This document shows positions 12,280 through 24,080 of a stretch of DNA of 64,000 nucleotides, piece after piece. Origin of the DNA: Letharia columbiana (Eukaryota > Ascomycota > Lecanoromycetes > Lecanorales > Parmeliaceae); contig NW_023501041.1 in NCBI RefSeq assembly GCF_014066305.1, positions 62,001-126,000 of the forward strand, given 5' to 3'. The notes under the pieces are model-generated. The model was not told the origin of the DNA. It ran no database searches and worked only from the letters and a program-made list of their open reading frames with translations. Each line of letters begins with the position of its first letter. The stretch's first letter is position 1. Made by a program: the position numbers and the translations under genes.

Positions 12280-15200
12280 TAGACCTTGGTGAAAGGCATG
12301 CCTTGAATGGCTGCTCGGGGCAACGTCCCTCGCCAGAAACCTTTATGCCCATTGCTACCTTTGCAATGTCCTGCCGCTTTCCTGGAGATGCTTCCAGTGT
12401 TAAGGGTCTCTGGGAGATGTGTTGCAGCCGGAAGAGCGTCTCCCCAAAGACCCAATTAACGGGGCAAATTACCGGCATCCTAATACTTCCAAACATGGTA
12501 GTGTAGGTAACCCTGCCCCAATTGAAGGATTTCCACTTATTATAATTGCAGACAATGGAAAAGGCGCGCACTTTCCGAGAGTAGATGTTGGATTTTCGAC
12601 GCCTCGTTCTTCGATATCAGCCCGAGCGAAGCCAGTGTTTGTGTTGGATTCACACTCACATCCAGCAGCACCAACTAAGAAAAACCTCATTAGGCGATGG
12701 GACCGCAGCAAGGACTGTTACTCGAAATAACTTACGAAGCTTTAGAACATGGTAGGTAGCCCCAGGCAAGTGGTACCCAACGAAAAAGCTAACAATGATT
12801 ACTTCTCGTAATAGCCGGAATACCCTTAAAAATAATCGTCGGCCAATATTCCGGGTATTTCGTGGGCAGCTCTATGTCTGACTACCAGAATCTTCTCAAT
12901 AAGGACATCCAAAGTGGCCCCGTATAACAAACTACTGGCAATGTGATGAGCTTCCTAGCCAACAGAATCTCATACATCAATAACCTCAAGGGCCCCAGCG
13001 TAGCAATAGACACTGCGTGCTCTTCGGGTCTTACGGCACTCCATTTGGCATATCAAAGTAGACATCCTTCTGAGTCCCGAAAAGATGAATGCTGTAAGCA
13101 TGCTAGGGTGAGGTCTCCAGACCCCTCGGGCGTGCTGTATTTGCTATTTTCACTAGACCTTTCGGCACTGATGGACGCTCCTACAATTACGATCACCGAG
13201 CGACTGGATATCGCGGTGGAGGAGGTATGATATTCCTGAAGCCACTCGAAGTGCTACAGAGCAACGATCAGAACGGCCTCATCAACCTCGCGAACATAGA
13301 CCAACCAGCTACCACCGCCATCCAGATTGCTCTAGTCTCGCTGCTTGCGAGCTGGAATATCAACCCAGCTGCAGTAGTAGGACATTCCAGTGGCGAGATT
13401 GCAGCTGCTTATGCTGTTGGAGCACTGTCTCTAACTTTGTGCACGGCGGTGGCATATCACCGCGGAGGATTTGCGTCGAAATCTGCTGCTCGCGGTGCCA
13501 TGCTAGCAATAGATGCCACTGTTGCCGAAGTAACTTCCCTGCTTGGAAAGGTCTCCGAGGGAAAAGCCGTAACTGCGTGCATCAATAGTCCGTCGCTAAT
13601 CCCGGTGTTGGAAGATTCAGACGCGGTGGACTCACTGCAAAAGCTCGCGACAGATGCCAACGTCTTTGTAAGGAGACTCAAGGTGGATATCGCATACCAC
13701 TCGCATCATAGGAGGGACATCGAGGCCGAGTACCCGATCAAGCTGGGCGGCATCAGACCGAATCGTGCCTTGAGTCAAGCCCACGTCTTTCTCCTCATTG
13801 AGAGGCAAGCAAGTTCTCTGGGAGACTAAGAGGCTGAATGTAGGTGTCAGAACATAACAAGTCTCGGTTTGTTTTCACAAAATACCACCAAAATGTGTTG
13901 GGGAAGAAACGACGATGTGTCTGAATCAAACATCGATCTGATTGTGAGAATTGGGCCTCACTCGAGCCTCAAAGCACCAGGAGATCCTCAACTCCAGAAG
14001 TCGTATTCGGGCAGCTCGCCTAGATACCTATCCACCCTGCTGCGAGATTCGGACGCCGCCCTAGTCTTCTTGGAACGGCAGGAGCCCTGCACTGTACAGA
14101 ATGCCCGGTTGAGTTTCGGGATCGGTACCATTCACCACCTGATAAGCCTTACATATTGCTTTCTGACTGACCTCAGTATCCATGGCTGCACACAAAACGA
14201 TAATTGCACGAGACTCGGATTGGTAAGAACAATCGGTTCCGCCGCTTTCCCCGGCATGAACTATTCGGTGTGCTAGTGGAGGACTTCGAGGAGTTGGAAC
14301 CGCGGTGGAGAAGGGTTATTCGCTTATCGGAAATCCCATGGCTTTCGCATCACCTTACTCAGTTCAATGTCCTGTTTCCATTCGCGGCTTATGTGTCAAT
14401 GGCCTGTGAAGTGGTCTTTCAGCGAGCGACTATGTGAGACCACAAGGTTGGGGAATCACACAGCTACAACTTCAGGGTGTTCTCTGTCAAAAATCATTCA
14501 TACTTATGCAATCATCCTAGGTGGAGCTTTCTCTCACGCTTCGACCCCGTGCAGATGGGTCCAAGGACAGATCAAGCACCTGGGACGAATTCTGTGTCTG
14601 TTCTCATACAGATGGGAGCGGCTGGTCTGAACACTGTTCAGGTTTTATATTGGTCGTGCAAGACAAGTAAGATGCGAACGAGATTAACGGTCAGCGGATG
14701 CTAAAAGATCGCTCACAATTTTAGACAAGACTCGTCTCGGCACATGAGGTCACTTGCAAGGTACGTCTGGACTGCTAAATGGAATATGATGTCATGTCAC
14801 GATCAGGTATGGAATACGGGTCCTCATTTAGAAACATAATTGAGACCAAGGCGAACGCTGGGCTATGTGCTGGGACGCTGGTTGTCCCAGACACAGCAGC
14901 AGCCTTGATGCCTCACCATCATCAGACACGGTTCATTGTGCATCCCACCATGTTAGGTTTGCGCCTCCACATTGCAGTCTTCGCAACGTGCGGCGCCGAA
15001 CTTTCCGATATCAGCTCATACGTTCCAGCTTACGTCAAGAGTCTTCATGTCTCGCACTATGCGGAGAGGGTTCCTGAGGACCAACTCCGAGTCTTCGCAT
15101 CGGCGGAGACAAGCGAGGCGACGAATGCAATAAATGCGACAGTGGCAGTGTTTGATAATGACGAAAGAACCACTGAAAGGAGACCTGACATTGAGATAAT

Positions 15201-17335
15201 CGTAATATGGCCACTAAGCTGCCAACCAAAGGTTCGAACAATGATCTGTGCCTAACACGTGATCTGTGCTACAAGCTGACGGGAGAGATAACTATGTCCT
15301 GCGGGAGACCAGGGGAGCTAGCCCTCAGCCTCAGAACTTTGTGCAACATGAACGGCACATGAAGTTAGAGATCGGAACCCCAGGTTGCCTCTATTTCGGA
15401 GAAGATGACAAATCTGAGTGTGAAATTGGCGAAGATGAGGAGGAGATTGAAACGAAGGCTGCAGGTGTAAGTGGCATAATCGCACAAGACTTCCAAGCCA
15501 CTCGTCTTTTATTAACGCCACTTTAGCTGAATTCCAGAGACGTGATGATCGGACGGGTCAAGTCCCTTGCCAAGGGCTTGGCTCCTAATGCAGCGGTGTT
15601 GTTGCATCAGAGGGTAAGAACGTTGCCCACCTGAGCCCTGGCGACGGGGTCTGCGGCCTTTTGATTGGGACATTCGGCAGCCGAACACGCACATTGTCCC
15701 TTCTTCTATCAAGGATATCAGACGAAATAAGCTTCACGACAGCAGCATCGATTCCAGTCATCTTCTCCATGGCACATTGTACAAAAATCTCGGCACAAAA
15801 AAGTTAGCAGCCCGTTTGTAAAAAGGAGAGTCAATCCCGATTCATGCTGCTGCCGGTGGCGTGGGCCAAGCGGCCATCATGCTTTCGCAGCTTTGTGGTG
15901 CCGAGATTTTGGTTACCTTGGGCTTTGCGGATAAAGGGGACTTCGTGAAGAATCCTTATGGCAGTCCTGAAAGTCAACAGTTTTTCGAGCCGAGACACTA
16001 ATATTGAATCTGGCACTCTCCGCGCAAATAACAACACTAGCGTCGATGTTTTGCTGAACTCGATCGCCGGCGAGAGCTTGCAAGCATCATGGCGTTGTAT
16101 TGCACCATTGGTTAGGTTTGTGGAAATCAGTAAAGCCGATTCTGTTCAAAACAGCTACCTCGAGGTGAAGAGATTTCTCGGCTCGGAAACCTTCGCGGGC
16201 GTTGACCTTACAGTCGTGGCAAAGTACGAGCCAGACATTTCCATTAAGCTTCTGACTGATGTACTTGAGCTTTATCGGACCAGTGCTATCGAAGCCGTCT
16301 CGCCCATCACCTCCTTCGCGATGTCTGAATTACAAATCGCCATGAGACTCATGCAAGGCGGGAAGCATATGGGAAAGATTATCATCCGAAGCCATGGCGA
16401 CGAGGTCGTACAGGTAATGTTCGAAAGTCTGTTTGCCGGGTGGATTCATACCGAAACATGCCATATAGGTACTACCACCTCTCATTTACACAACAATCGC
16501 GCATGCAGATGCGTCGTACCCTATTACGGGCGGCACCGGAGGAATAGGACGGTCACTGGCATCCTGGCTTGCCAAGAACGGTGCCAAACCCATCGTGCTC
16601 GTCTCGCGCAGTGGTTCTAGCAGCGCTTCAGCGCACGCACTTGTCGAAGAAATAGACATTCTCGACAATGGTGTTCCTATCGCAGTCAGAAAGTGCGACG
16701 TAAGCAATCAAGCGCAATTAGAGGACCTCATAAATGGGATCCAAGGGACGATGTCACCAACATAAGGTGTTTCATGGTGCCATCATGCTCCGCGTCAGGT
16801 TATTTGGCTCCCGTCTGATTGAGCTGTTACCTGACTGTCGGCGGTAGGACGCTCTGTTCGAAAATCCTCCTTCGACGATTGGACCAGCGTAGTGGGACCC
16901 AGGGTGGAAGGCGCGTGGAGCCTACGTCATTGTCTTCCAGGGTTTGAGTACTTCATCATGCTGGCATCACTTTATAGCATCGTTGGAACCCGCGGGCAAG
17001 CAGCCTACGCAGCAACGAATACTTTTATCGACAGCTTAACGGCTTTTCGTCGCTCTCAAAATCTACTCGCATCAACAATCGACATTGGGTCCTTCGAAGA
17101 TGTCGGATGTGTAGCTGAGGCAGAACAGGAGCTTCGGGTAGTCTTTAGCCATCTCGCCCGCGACCGGATACAGGAGAAGTAGCTAATCGCTATGGTCCAA
17201 AATGCGATTGTTCATGCCTCATCCAGGATTGAGCATGACGGGCAGGCGATGGCCGGTCTCACATTGGTGCCCGATGAGCCTTTGCTTTTCTATAGTCCTT
17301 CGCTTACTGCATTGGCTGTATTCATCGTGTAGAGG
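12280..17335 (+). pseudogene. Highly reducing type I polyketide synthase pseudogene (KS-AT-DH-ER-KR)
   Basis: Domain remnants appear in the order expected of a fungal HR-PKS. KS, about 12,340-13,240: PIATFAMSCRFPGDA, FDASFFDISPSEA, and the active-site region [12 protein letters not shown] at about 13,009. AT, about 13,290-14,080: active-site GHSSGEIAAAYA at about 13,380 and a YHSHH block. DH, about 14,300-15,230: WLSHHLTQFNVLFP with the usual glycine lost, then GMEYGSSFRNI. ER, about 15,360-16,430: GERVCGLLIGTFGS in another frame and the nucleotide-binding AAAGGVGQAAIML at about 15,850. KR, about 16,500-17,335: TGGTGGIGRSLA and AAYAATNTF. Neighbouring blocks lie in different frames and stops interrupt them. 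The C-terminal half of KS and the start of AT are deleted, and no acyl-carrier domain or methyltransferase core was seen. The GC content is normal, so decay was by indels and deletions rather than RIP. Non-functional. Confidence 0.88.
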
Positions 17336-17640
17336 TCCAGCTTGGTAGGAAAGGCGTTGCGGGAAGCAGACCAGGATTGAGAGGAAACCTCAGTCAACGG
17401 GACGCACGATTCATGTGATATGTCTTAGCATTTGATAGTCATGATCATATTAGGACAGTGGTAGCGGTCAGATCGTTTATTGAATTGAGAGAAGTACCTT
17501 ATGTTATGTTCAAGCTGTCGCAGTCTCGCAGACCAAATCTTTTACGAGTAGGGGCTGCCAAGAGCCGCTAACGGGAGATCTTCCGGGTACTGCCGACGCC
17601 ATCTATGCCAAGACTGGCTAACGCCAGCAGTCGCGTCATA
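17336..17640. other. Intergenic stretch after the PKS remnant
   Basis: About 300 bases of normal composition with no ORF of note and no recognised motif. It would have encoded the acyl-carrier end of the PKS if that survived, but I see no carrier-protein serine motif in any frame. Confidence 0.4.
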
Positions 17641-17642
17641 AT

Positions 17643-18780
17643 TTGAACAATTCCACAAGCAGCATATCAACATCATCCAGTCACGTCCTCGTCAATTCCA
17701 TCAAATTCCACCAACTTCCACCAACACTCCCACATCTCATTCTACTCCACCAACCCCCAACTCCTACTCAGACAGTCACAGTAACAATCATCATTAATTC
17801 GCTTCCATCACGGCAACATCCCTGCTGCTGCTCCCGTTACTGTTCACCATCACCAGGTCTCGAGGTAAGTTTCTCGCTCGCGTGCTGCCGTTTCAACGCG
17901 TCCGGCCTGACCTCAACTCTCAAGGTTGGACCCACCTCCTCCTACCTCTACCTTCCATTCCTGCCTCCAACTAGGCAGTGACTCTACTCGCACGAGCATC
18001 GCTCTACATCAACTTCCCTCGAACATCTTGAGCGCATGCTGCTGTTGCTTGCCTGGGTTGCCTGATCACCCCCCCGGCTCCATCTGACATTCCTTTGGTG
18101 ACTCGGCCACCTCCCTCGTCTACCGACTACCTCAGCTGTCAGTGCCCTCCAAGACGTGCAACCTACCTTTTCATTGACTGTGCCCGCGCTGACACTGTGT
18201 TTAGATCCATCCTAACTGAGCTCTCCTCACCATACCTCACCTGCATGTCCGCGGTGACGGATCCTACCCCGCCACCCCACCCACAACACGTCAACGAGGT
18301 CGTCTTACCTGCATTCTTCCTCCTACCGGCCCTACCTCTACCACCGACACCAAGCTACTTCTCCTCTCGTACGCCACGACTAGCCTTCTAGCTAGTCCCC
18401 CGAGCTCATCGCATTCAAGTTTGCTGTCGGCTTTGAGCGACCTCAGCCATCTCGCCCAACGCACTCGCCCGGATCTAGCTAGCATTCGAGCTCATCATAG
18501 TCGCGTCGAGTACCTCACTCACCTCAGTGACGCCACAGATCCTGACATGGTACGTACCTAGACCAGCCTACCCGCTCTGGAGCTCATTCTTACAGGTAGT
18601 GCAGGAGACACGATCTTCGTCCTTACTCGAGCTTGTTCTTTCATATATGCTCCTCTACTCTATGCTTACGCGACGGGAAGGCCGTCAGTTACTCTTCATG
18701 GCATGTTCTCAACCTCCTCCATACCGCCCTCTGCTCTTGCTGACGCGTGGCCTACAGGTTGTCGACCTGCTCCATTCCTT
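17643..18780 (+). other. CT-rich region with possible decayed exons upstream of the repeat array
   Basis: The first part (about 17,640-18,400) is strongly pyrimidine-rich on the + strand, giving Ser/Pro/Thr/Leu-rich ORFs that look like composition artefacts. Between about 18,390 and 18,540 a more protein-like frame appears (SALSDLSHLAQRTRPDLAS), ending at a plausible donor GTACGT at 18,548. A TTACAG acceptor lies near 18,595. A second protein-like frame follows (VTLHGMFSTSSIPPSALADA) and runs into the repeat array. These could be exons of a gene whose 3' part is the tandem array, but stops interrupt the best frame. I recognise no family. Low confidence that anything here is expressed. Confidence 0.3.
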
Positions 18781-18819
18781 TGCTCATGGACTTGGGACGT
18801 CCTTAATCTCATCCGGGAC

Positions 18820-19690
18820 GCTGAGGAAGCGGACGGTGCAGCGTAAGCCTTCAATGCTGCCAATCTGTCTGCCTTCCATAACACCAAGAAGACTGAGCGA
18901 GCAGCGTAAGTCCACGGGTGCTGCTCATCGCTTGGTAATCTGGTGGGCGACGCTGAGGAAGCGGACGGTGCAGCGTAAGCCTTCAATGCTGCCAATCTGT
19001 CTGCCTTCCATAACGCTACGAGGGTCAAGCGAGCGGCGTAAGTCCACAAGTGCCGCTAATCGCTTTGCCTTCTGGTGGGCGTGTTCCTTGACACCGAAGG
19101 CTCCGACGGGGCGGCATAAGTCCACAAGTGCCGCTAACCTGTTGGAACCTTGGTGTTCCCCAAGCGGACAGACGGAAAAGCATAAGTCTTCAATGCCGCT
19201 GCACTGTTGGTCTAGCTTGGGGCATATGCGAGCGCTGAGGAAAGCGACGGGGCGGCGTAAGTCCACAAGTGCCGCCAACCTGTTGCAACCCCAGCGTCCC
19301 CAGGAAGCATTGACGGAGAGGCATAAGACTTCAAAGCCGCCGATCTGTTGGGCTCTCTTGGGGCAAGGACTGACACCGAGGGGTTTGACGGGACGGCATA
19401 AATCCACGAGTGTCGCCAACCTGTTGGAACCTTGCTGTCCCCAGGTAGTACCGACGGAACGGCATCAGCCTTCAACGCCGCCAATCTGTTGGTTGCTACC
19501 TGGGCTTTCTATACCACTGAGATGGGCGACGGTGAAGCAGAAGTCCTTGAAGGCCGCTGATCTGTTGCAGTCTCGGTGGTCCCCGGCTCCATTGATGGTG
19601 CGGCGGAAGTCCCGTAGGGCTGCTAAACTGTCGGTGGGTACTGGGGCATTTTGCTTTTCTTTATGGGTACGGTGCGAGCGACGTAAGATC
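18820..19690. repeat. Dimeric tandem repeat array, 141-bp higher-order unit
   Basis: Thirteen subunits can be anchored on a taag(t)cc-like motif at about 18,844, 18,908, 18,976, 19,039, 19,117, 19,183, 19,258, 19,324, 19,399, 19,465, 19,540, 19,605 and 19,683. In the central part the spacing alternates 66 and 75 bp, so the real unit is a dimer of 141 bp (47 codons). Subunit A reads like taagtccacaagtgccgc and subunit B like taagtcttcaatgccgc, differing by one base of spacing. A 403-codon + frame (18,527-19,738) and long minus-strand frames run through it because 141 is a multiple of three, so open frames alone do not show coding. A protein-like frame reading DGxA-stop-xFNAANLL carries a TAA at the same place in most copies. 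No family recognised. Confidence 0.75.
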
Positions 19691-19739
19691 CCGTATGGGC
19701 TGTCAATCGCATCGCGCTTGGTCCGGGTGGCCAAGTGAA

Positions 19740-20563
19740 AAATTGCCCCACCGTCGTGCTGTGCTTTATGCCGGCCGACGGAGGGGCATCGATAACGGTA
19801 TTACAGGGTTGACGACAGTGGCACGTCTCGTTACACGTCTTTGCTGCCCACCATCATTTGAGTCAATTTTTCTCCATCCTTCAACTTCGCCTGTTTCTAT
19901 CAAGCAGGCTGACGTATGTGTATCGTAATGGGCATTGACCTCGGCGTCTTCTCTAATTAAGAGATGGGGTGTAGGCATTGTTTTTGCGCCAGCAGCTTTT
20001 GAGGCAGCAGGTTTGCGAGGTCCATCACAGTCATAGTCACTGTCAAGCAGCTTGTGAGAGTCCATGATTCGATCATTACACGAAGACCAGCTTTTCATTT
20101 TCCATCAAATTAATGCATCTTAGCGCAGATGTACAGTAACCAACATCAAAGCCAATGGCAGTCAGTAGATCCGTGCAGGAGTTTTCCGCGCGGGAAGGAT
20201 ACAGCATGGTCACTACACTACCACACACCCCAATAATGACACTCGCTTCTCTGAATACCTTACTCTGGCAGACTTTTGGACCCTGTCTAGTAGTTCTGCA
20301 TGTGTGACCTTTTTCCCGACGTGAAAGACATTTTGAACGTGGCATCTCCACAGACGGCAAGGCAATCTTTGGAATATACGTGCACAGTGCTCGAGACAGT
20401 AAAGCAGACTGAATCAAGAACCACAACTTTTGAGCAGCGACCGGGAGCAAGACTCTGATAAACCCTAACCCACACACACCAAGGGCAGACCAGAGCCTTC
20501 CATTATGAATTTGTTGGACCTCGAACTCCAGACGCATGGTATCCCGTCATGCTCATTTCTCAA
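19740..20563. other. Intergenic, unassigned ORFs
   Basis: There is no recognisable gene. A minus-strand ORF of 153 codons (20,076-20,537) has scattered cysteines but no signal peptide or known motif, and lies directly downstream of the small secreted protein gene, so it may be 3' untranslated sequence. The left end still shows weak similarity to the repeat-array flank. Confidence 0.4.
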
Positions 20564-21028
20564 TCACTCCTCATCGCAGACTCCCGATACCTGCACCTGA
20601 GGCGGCCCGACATCTACGGTCTCTCCACCGTGGATGAAAGTATCGCTGCCATCGACACCAAAAAAGGAGCAAATAGCACCACCCGCAGAACTGATTTGAG
20701 AGACACTGAGAGAGTTGTCTGTGAGCATGATCAGTATCGGCATATACATTAGTTATACGTGACCATAAAGAACCGGCCCTAAGTAGCGCACTGGGCCAGT
20801 TTAGGGACCCAAGGTGTTTGGGGCCGTCAGGAGAATCAGAAGCTTACTGATAGTATGGAGGGTATCATCCGTGGGAAAAGCTTGGAAATAGGAAGGTGGA
20901 TCCGGTCCTGCTCCGATGAAGGTGATGCCAGCTTCGAACTGTCGAGGTTTGGCGTGAGCTGAGTGAGGAGCCGCGTGGCTTGAGGTGATAAAACAGAGGA
21001 AGGCGAAGCTGATGGTAAAGCTCTTCAT
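20564..21028 (-). CDS. Small secreted protein, two exons
   Basis: Exon 1 is 21,028-20,848 and exon 2 is 20,718-20,564, separated by a 129-nt intron (donor GTAAGC, acceptor CACAG). The joined frame encodes 111 residues. Residues 1-19 (MKSFTISFAFLCFITSSHA) are a clear signal peptide. The mature part starts APHSAHAKPRQFEAGITF, and the exon junction rebuilds a smooth block, TINNSLSVSQISSAGGA, with two cysteines (in ICSF and GVCD). The pattern FPTD...INN.LSVS.I.S.GGA.C.F.GVDG...VGPPQ...SG.C resembles a family of small secreted proteins seen in ascomycetes, recalled rather than searched. The role is unknown; a host-interaction function is possible but not shown by sequence. Confidence 0.78.
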
Positions 21029-21029
21029 G

Positions 21030-21944
21030 GTAAGGAGTGGAGGAAAATAATTGATATGTGCAAAGAAACGGACACTATTGTTGATTCGAGGGATTCGTCG
21101 CTGGTCCTCCCAAAAAGAATTGAATATTATTAGGATGCGCGTTTAAACATTGAGCTGTTGTCTAAAAGAACCGTCGAAAGTGCCGTGAAATCAACTCTTA
21201 AGTATGCCATGCCCAGATACCGAGGGAGTTACTGAAGCAGAAAACTCCGGATATTCAGTTAGGCAGACATGTCTTCAATTGGACCTGGGTTCCGAACGCA
21301 AATCCCCACATGATACGGATACGCCGAAATATTGGCCACAGGGATCGGTCCCTGCAGCAGCTACTGCATGACTGCATACCCATGCGGCCAAAATACTAGT
21401 CACGAGTCGATCCAATTTCGCCAGCTCTGAAAGCATCGTGTAGAGATTTCTTGATTCCCACAATCAATTATTGTTTTTCGCGGACTTTCGCTTTCGCTAC
21501 ATAGGAATGGAAACAAAAAGGGTATTCGAATCAAAGCCTTGAGGATTGCGAGGGGTGGTTGACCTCTCCGAATCCTGCAAGAGGACTTCAGCAGAACGTA
21601 CAGCTCCGGTCGACTTGCGCAGTATCAAGCGGTCAGTTGGCTGCCAACTTCCATGGCTGCTTATTTGCAGCTAGGATTCTTCTAGCCGCGTTTGCAGATG
21701 AGCAGCAGATCGTCAGCATGAGTAGAAAGTGATAGCAGAGGCTGCTTGTAGGTGGCGTCCAATAGGTATCCAAATCGTACGAATTGCAATGAATGAATAG
21801 TAAATTGACATAGATGGGGGTAATGGCGATGAAAATACGAATGAAGATCCATCTCTTGGCAATCAGCATGGGGATCTCGCCCCGCAGACGTCATATCCGC
21901 TCCTTCCGGCACTAGCTCTTAAAAGTACTACTCGTAGTTCATTA
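21030..21944. other. Intergenic region upstream of the small secreted protein
   Basis: It includes the promoter of the minus-strand gene starting at 21,028. Two overlapping minus-strand ORFs at 21,633-21,912 encode hydrophobic, membrane-like stretches, but I see no family signature and no splice structure that makes a longer protein. Nothing else recognised. Confidence 0.4.
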
Positions 21945-22249
<305 letters not shown>

Positions 22250-22429
22250 TAGTTCATTACAACAACGACAATATTGCCAATCCTCCCACGCTTAGCATCC
22301 ACTTCCTCCACATTTCTTGAACATCATCATATCTGCCCAGTATATAATTATTCTTCTTTTACTATTTTATTAATTCTATTAATTCTACTAATTTCATTAA
22401 TATAAATATATTTACTCTCGATACCCTCG

Positions 22430-24080
22430 CACTTAGTTAAATAAGAGAAGGATCTATAATAGGCGAATACGGAGAATACTACGGAGAATATTACGGAGAT
22501 AGTTATCAGCAGCAGTGATATAATAGGCCTACTCTCCACAGTCTCACACTAATAGTCAGTGTAAGAGAAGTTAATATAGCAGGCGAATGCGGAGAATACT
22601 ACGGAGAAATTAAGCGATAACAGAGCTCTCAGCACCAAGAATACGGCTTAGCTCTCCAAGATCCCATATCATATACTCTCCACGATTCTATATTAAATTA
22701 TCACTTAGTAAGCGGAGAATATCACTGTAACTTAGCCTATCATCCTCACTATATTAAGAAGTAAGAGGAGGAACTATATGTCAGGACCAGCATAGGTGCG
22801 ATACCAGTATGGGTGAGGTAGAACGAGGATAATAAGGCTACCGAACTATGTATGTGGGCAGGAGGCATGATATGGTAGGGGATGCCTCCGCCAAGGCCCG
22901 CTAGCCATAGGGCTGAGGGCTGAGTAGGGTACGCTCGTAACACTATAACAGGCAAATGCGGAGAATACTGCGGAGAATACTACGGAGAATACTGCGGAGA
23001 AACTAAGCGGCAATAAGGCCATCATTGTCAGGAATACGGCTTAGCTCTCCAAGATCCCACGTCATATACTCTTCACGGTTCTATATTAAATCATCACTTA
23101 GCAAGCGAAGAATATTACTGCAACTTGGCCTATCATCTCCACTACATTAAGGAGTAAGAGGAGGAACTATAACAGACAAATGCGGAGAATACTACGGAGA
23201 AACCAAGCGGTAACAAGGCCACCATCGTCAAGAACACGGCTCAGCTCTCCAAGATCCCATATCATATGCTCTCCACGGTTCCACATCAAATCATTACTTA
23301 GCAAGCGGAGAATATCACTGCAACTTGGCCGTTCCACATCAAATCATCACTCAGCAAGCTGAGAATATCACTGTAACTTGGCCTGTCATCCCCACTACAT
23401 TGAGGAGCAAGAGGAGGAACTACAACAGGCAAATGCGGAGAACACTGCGGAGAAACCAAGCGGCAATAGAGCCACCATCGTCAAGAACACGGCTCAGCTC
23501 TTCAAGATCCCACGTCATATGCTCTCCACGGTTCCACATCAAATCATCACTCAGCAAGCGGAGAATACCACTGCAACTTGGCCTGTCATCCCCACTGCAT
23601 TGATATGATACATCACTGCAATGACGTCACAAGAGGAGGATCTACTGCGACGATCACAGTCAATTAGGCCTCTGCAGGAGGAATATCGAACGATGCATAT
23701 TTAAACGAATTAAAACCGTCCGATGTCTATAGCTATTTCATTATTCGAAAGATTTCACTGCGGTAGGAGATATTGTGGGATTCACACCACTAATTAGCAC
23801 GTTGTCTCTATTTCAGTCAATTGAGCCTCTGCAGGAGGAATATCGGACGATACATATTTGGACGAATTGAAATCGTCCGATGTCTACGGCTATTTTATTT
23901 TTCGAAAGATTTCACTGCGGCAGGAGATATTATGGGATTCACACCACTAATTGACACGTTGTCTCCATTTCTTTCCGGTATTTCGATACTTCTTGCTATG
24001 AGGACATGGCCTTTCTCTGTTTTTTATAGGCAATTATTACGGATTAATTCTCTACACTTAATACACCCTTCAATTAGACC
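22430..24080. repeat. Lightly mutated repeat array / retroelement internal fragment
   Basis: Units containing gcggagaatactacggaga start near 22,464, 22,572, 22,950, 23,172 and 23,430; complete units are about 220-260 bp. The last unit (about 23,390-23,608, +) keeps a protein-like frame with blocks EEQEEELQQANAENTAEK and LFKIPRHMLSTVPHQIITQQ; earlier units carry stops. A separate 157-bp direct duplication begins at 23,657 and 23,814. The same sequences, in heavily RIP-mutated form, make up the inside of the miniature LTR element at 35,014-36,340 (compare 22,440-22,640 with about 35,730-35,800, and 23,990-24,045 with about 36,150-36,200). This is therefore a fragment of the same element family that mostly escaped RIP. 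Confidence 0.7.

Noticed and set aside
18925..19419. Minus-strand ORF of 164 codons through the tandem array.
   Set aside because: The 141-bp unit is a multiple of three, so several frames stay open by periodicity; nothing favours this strand.
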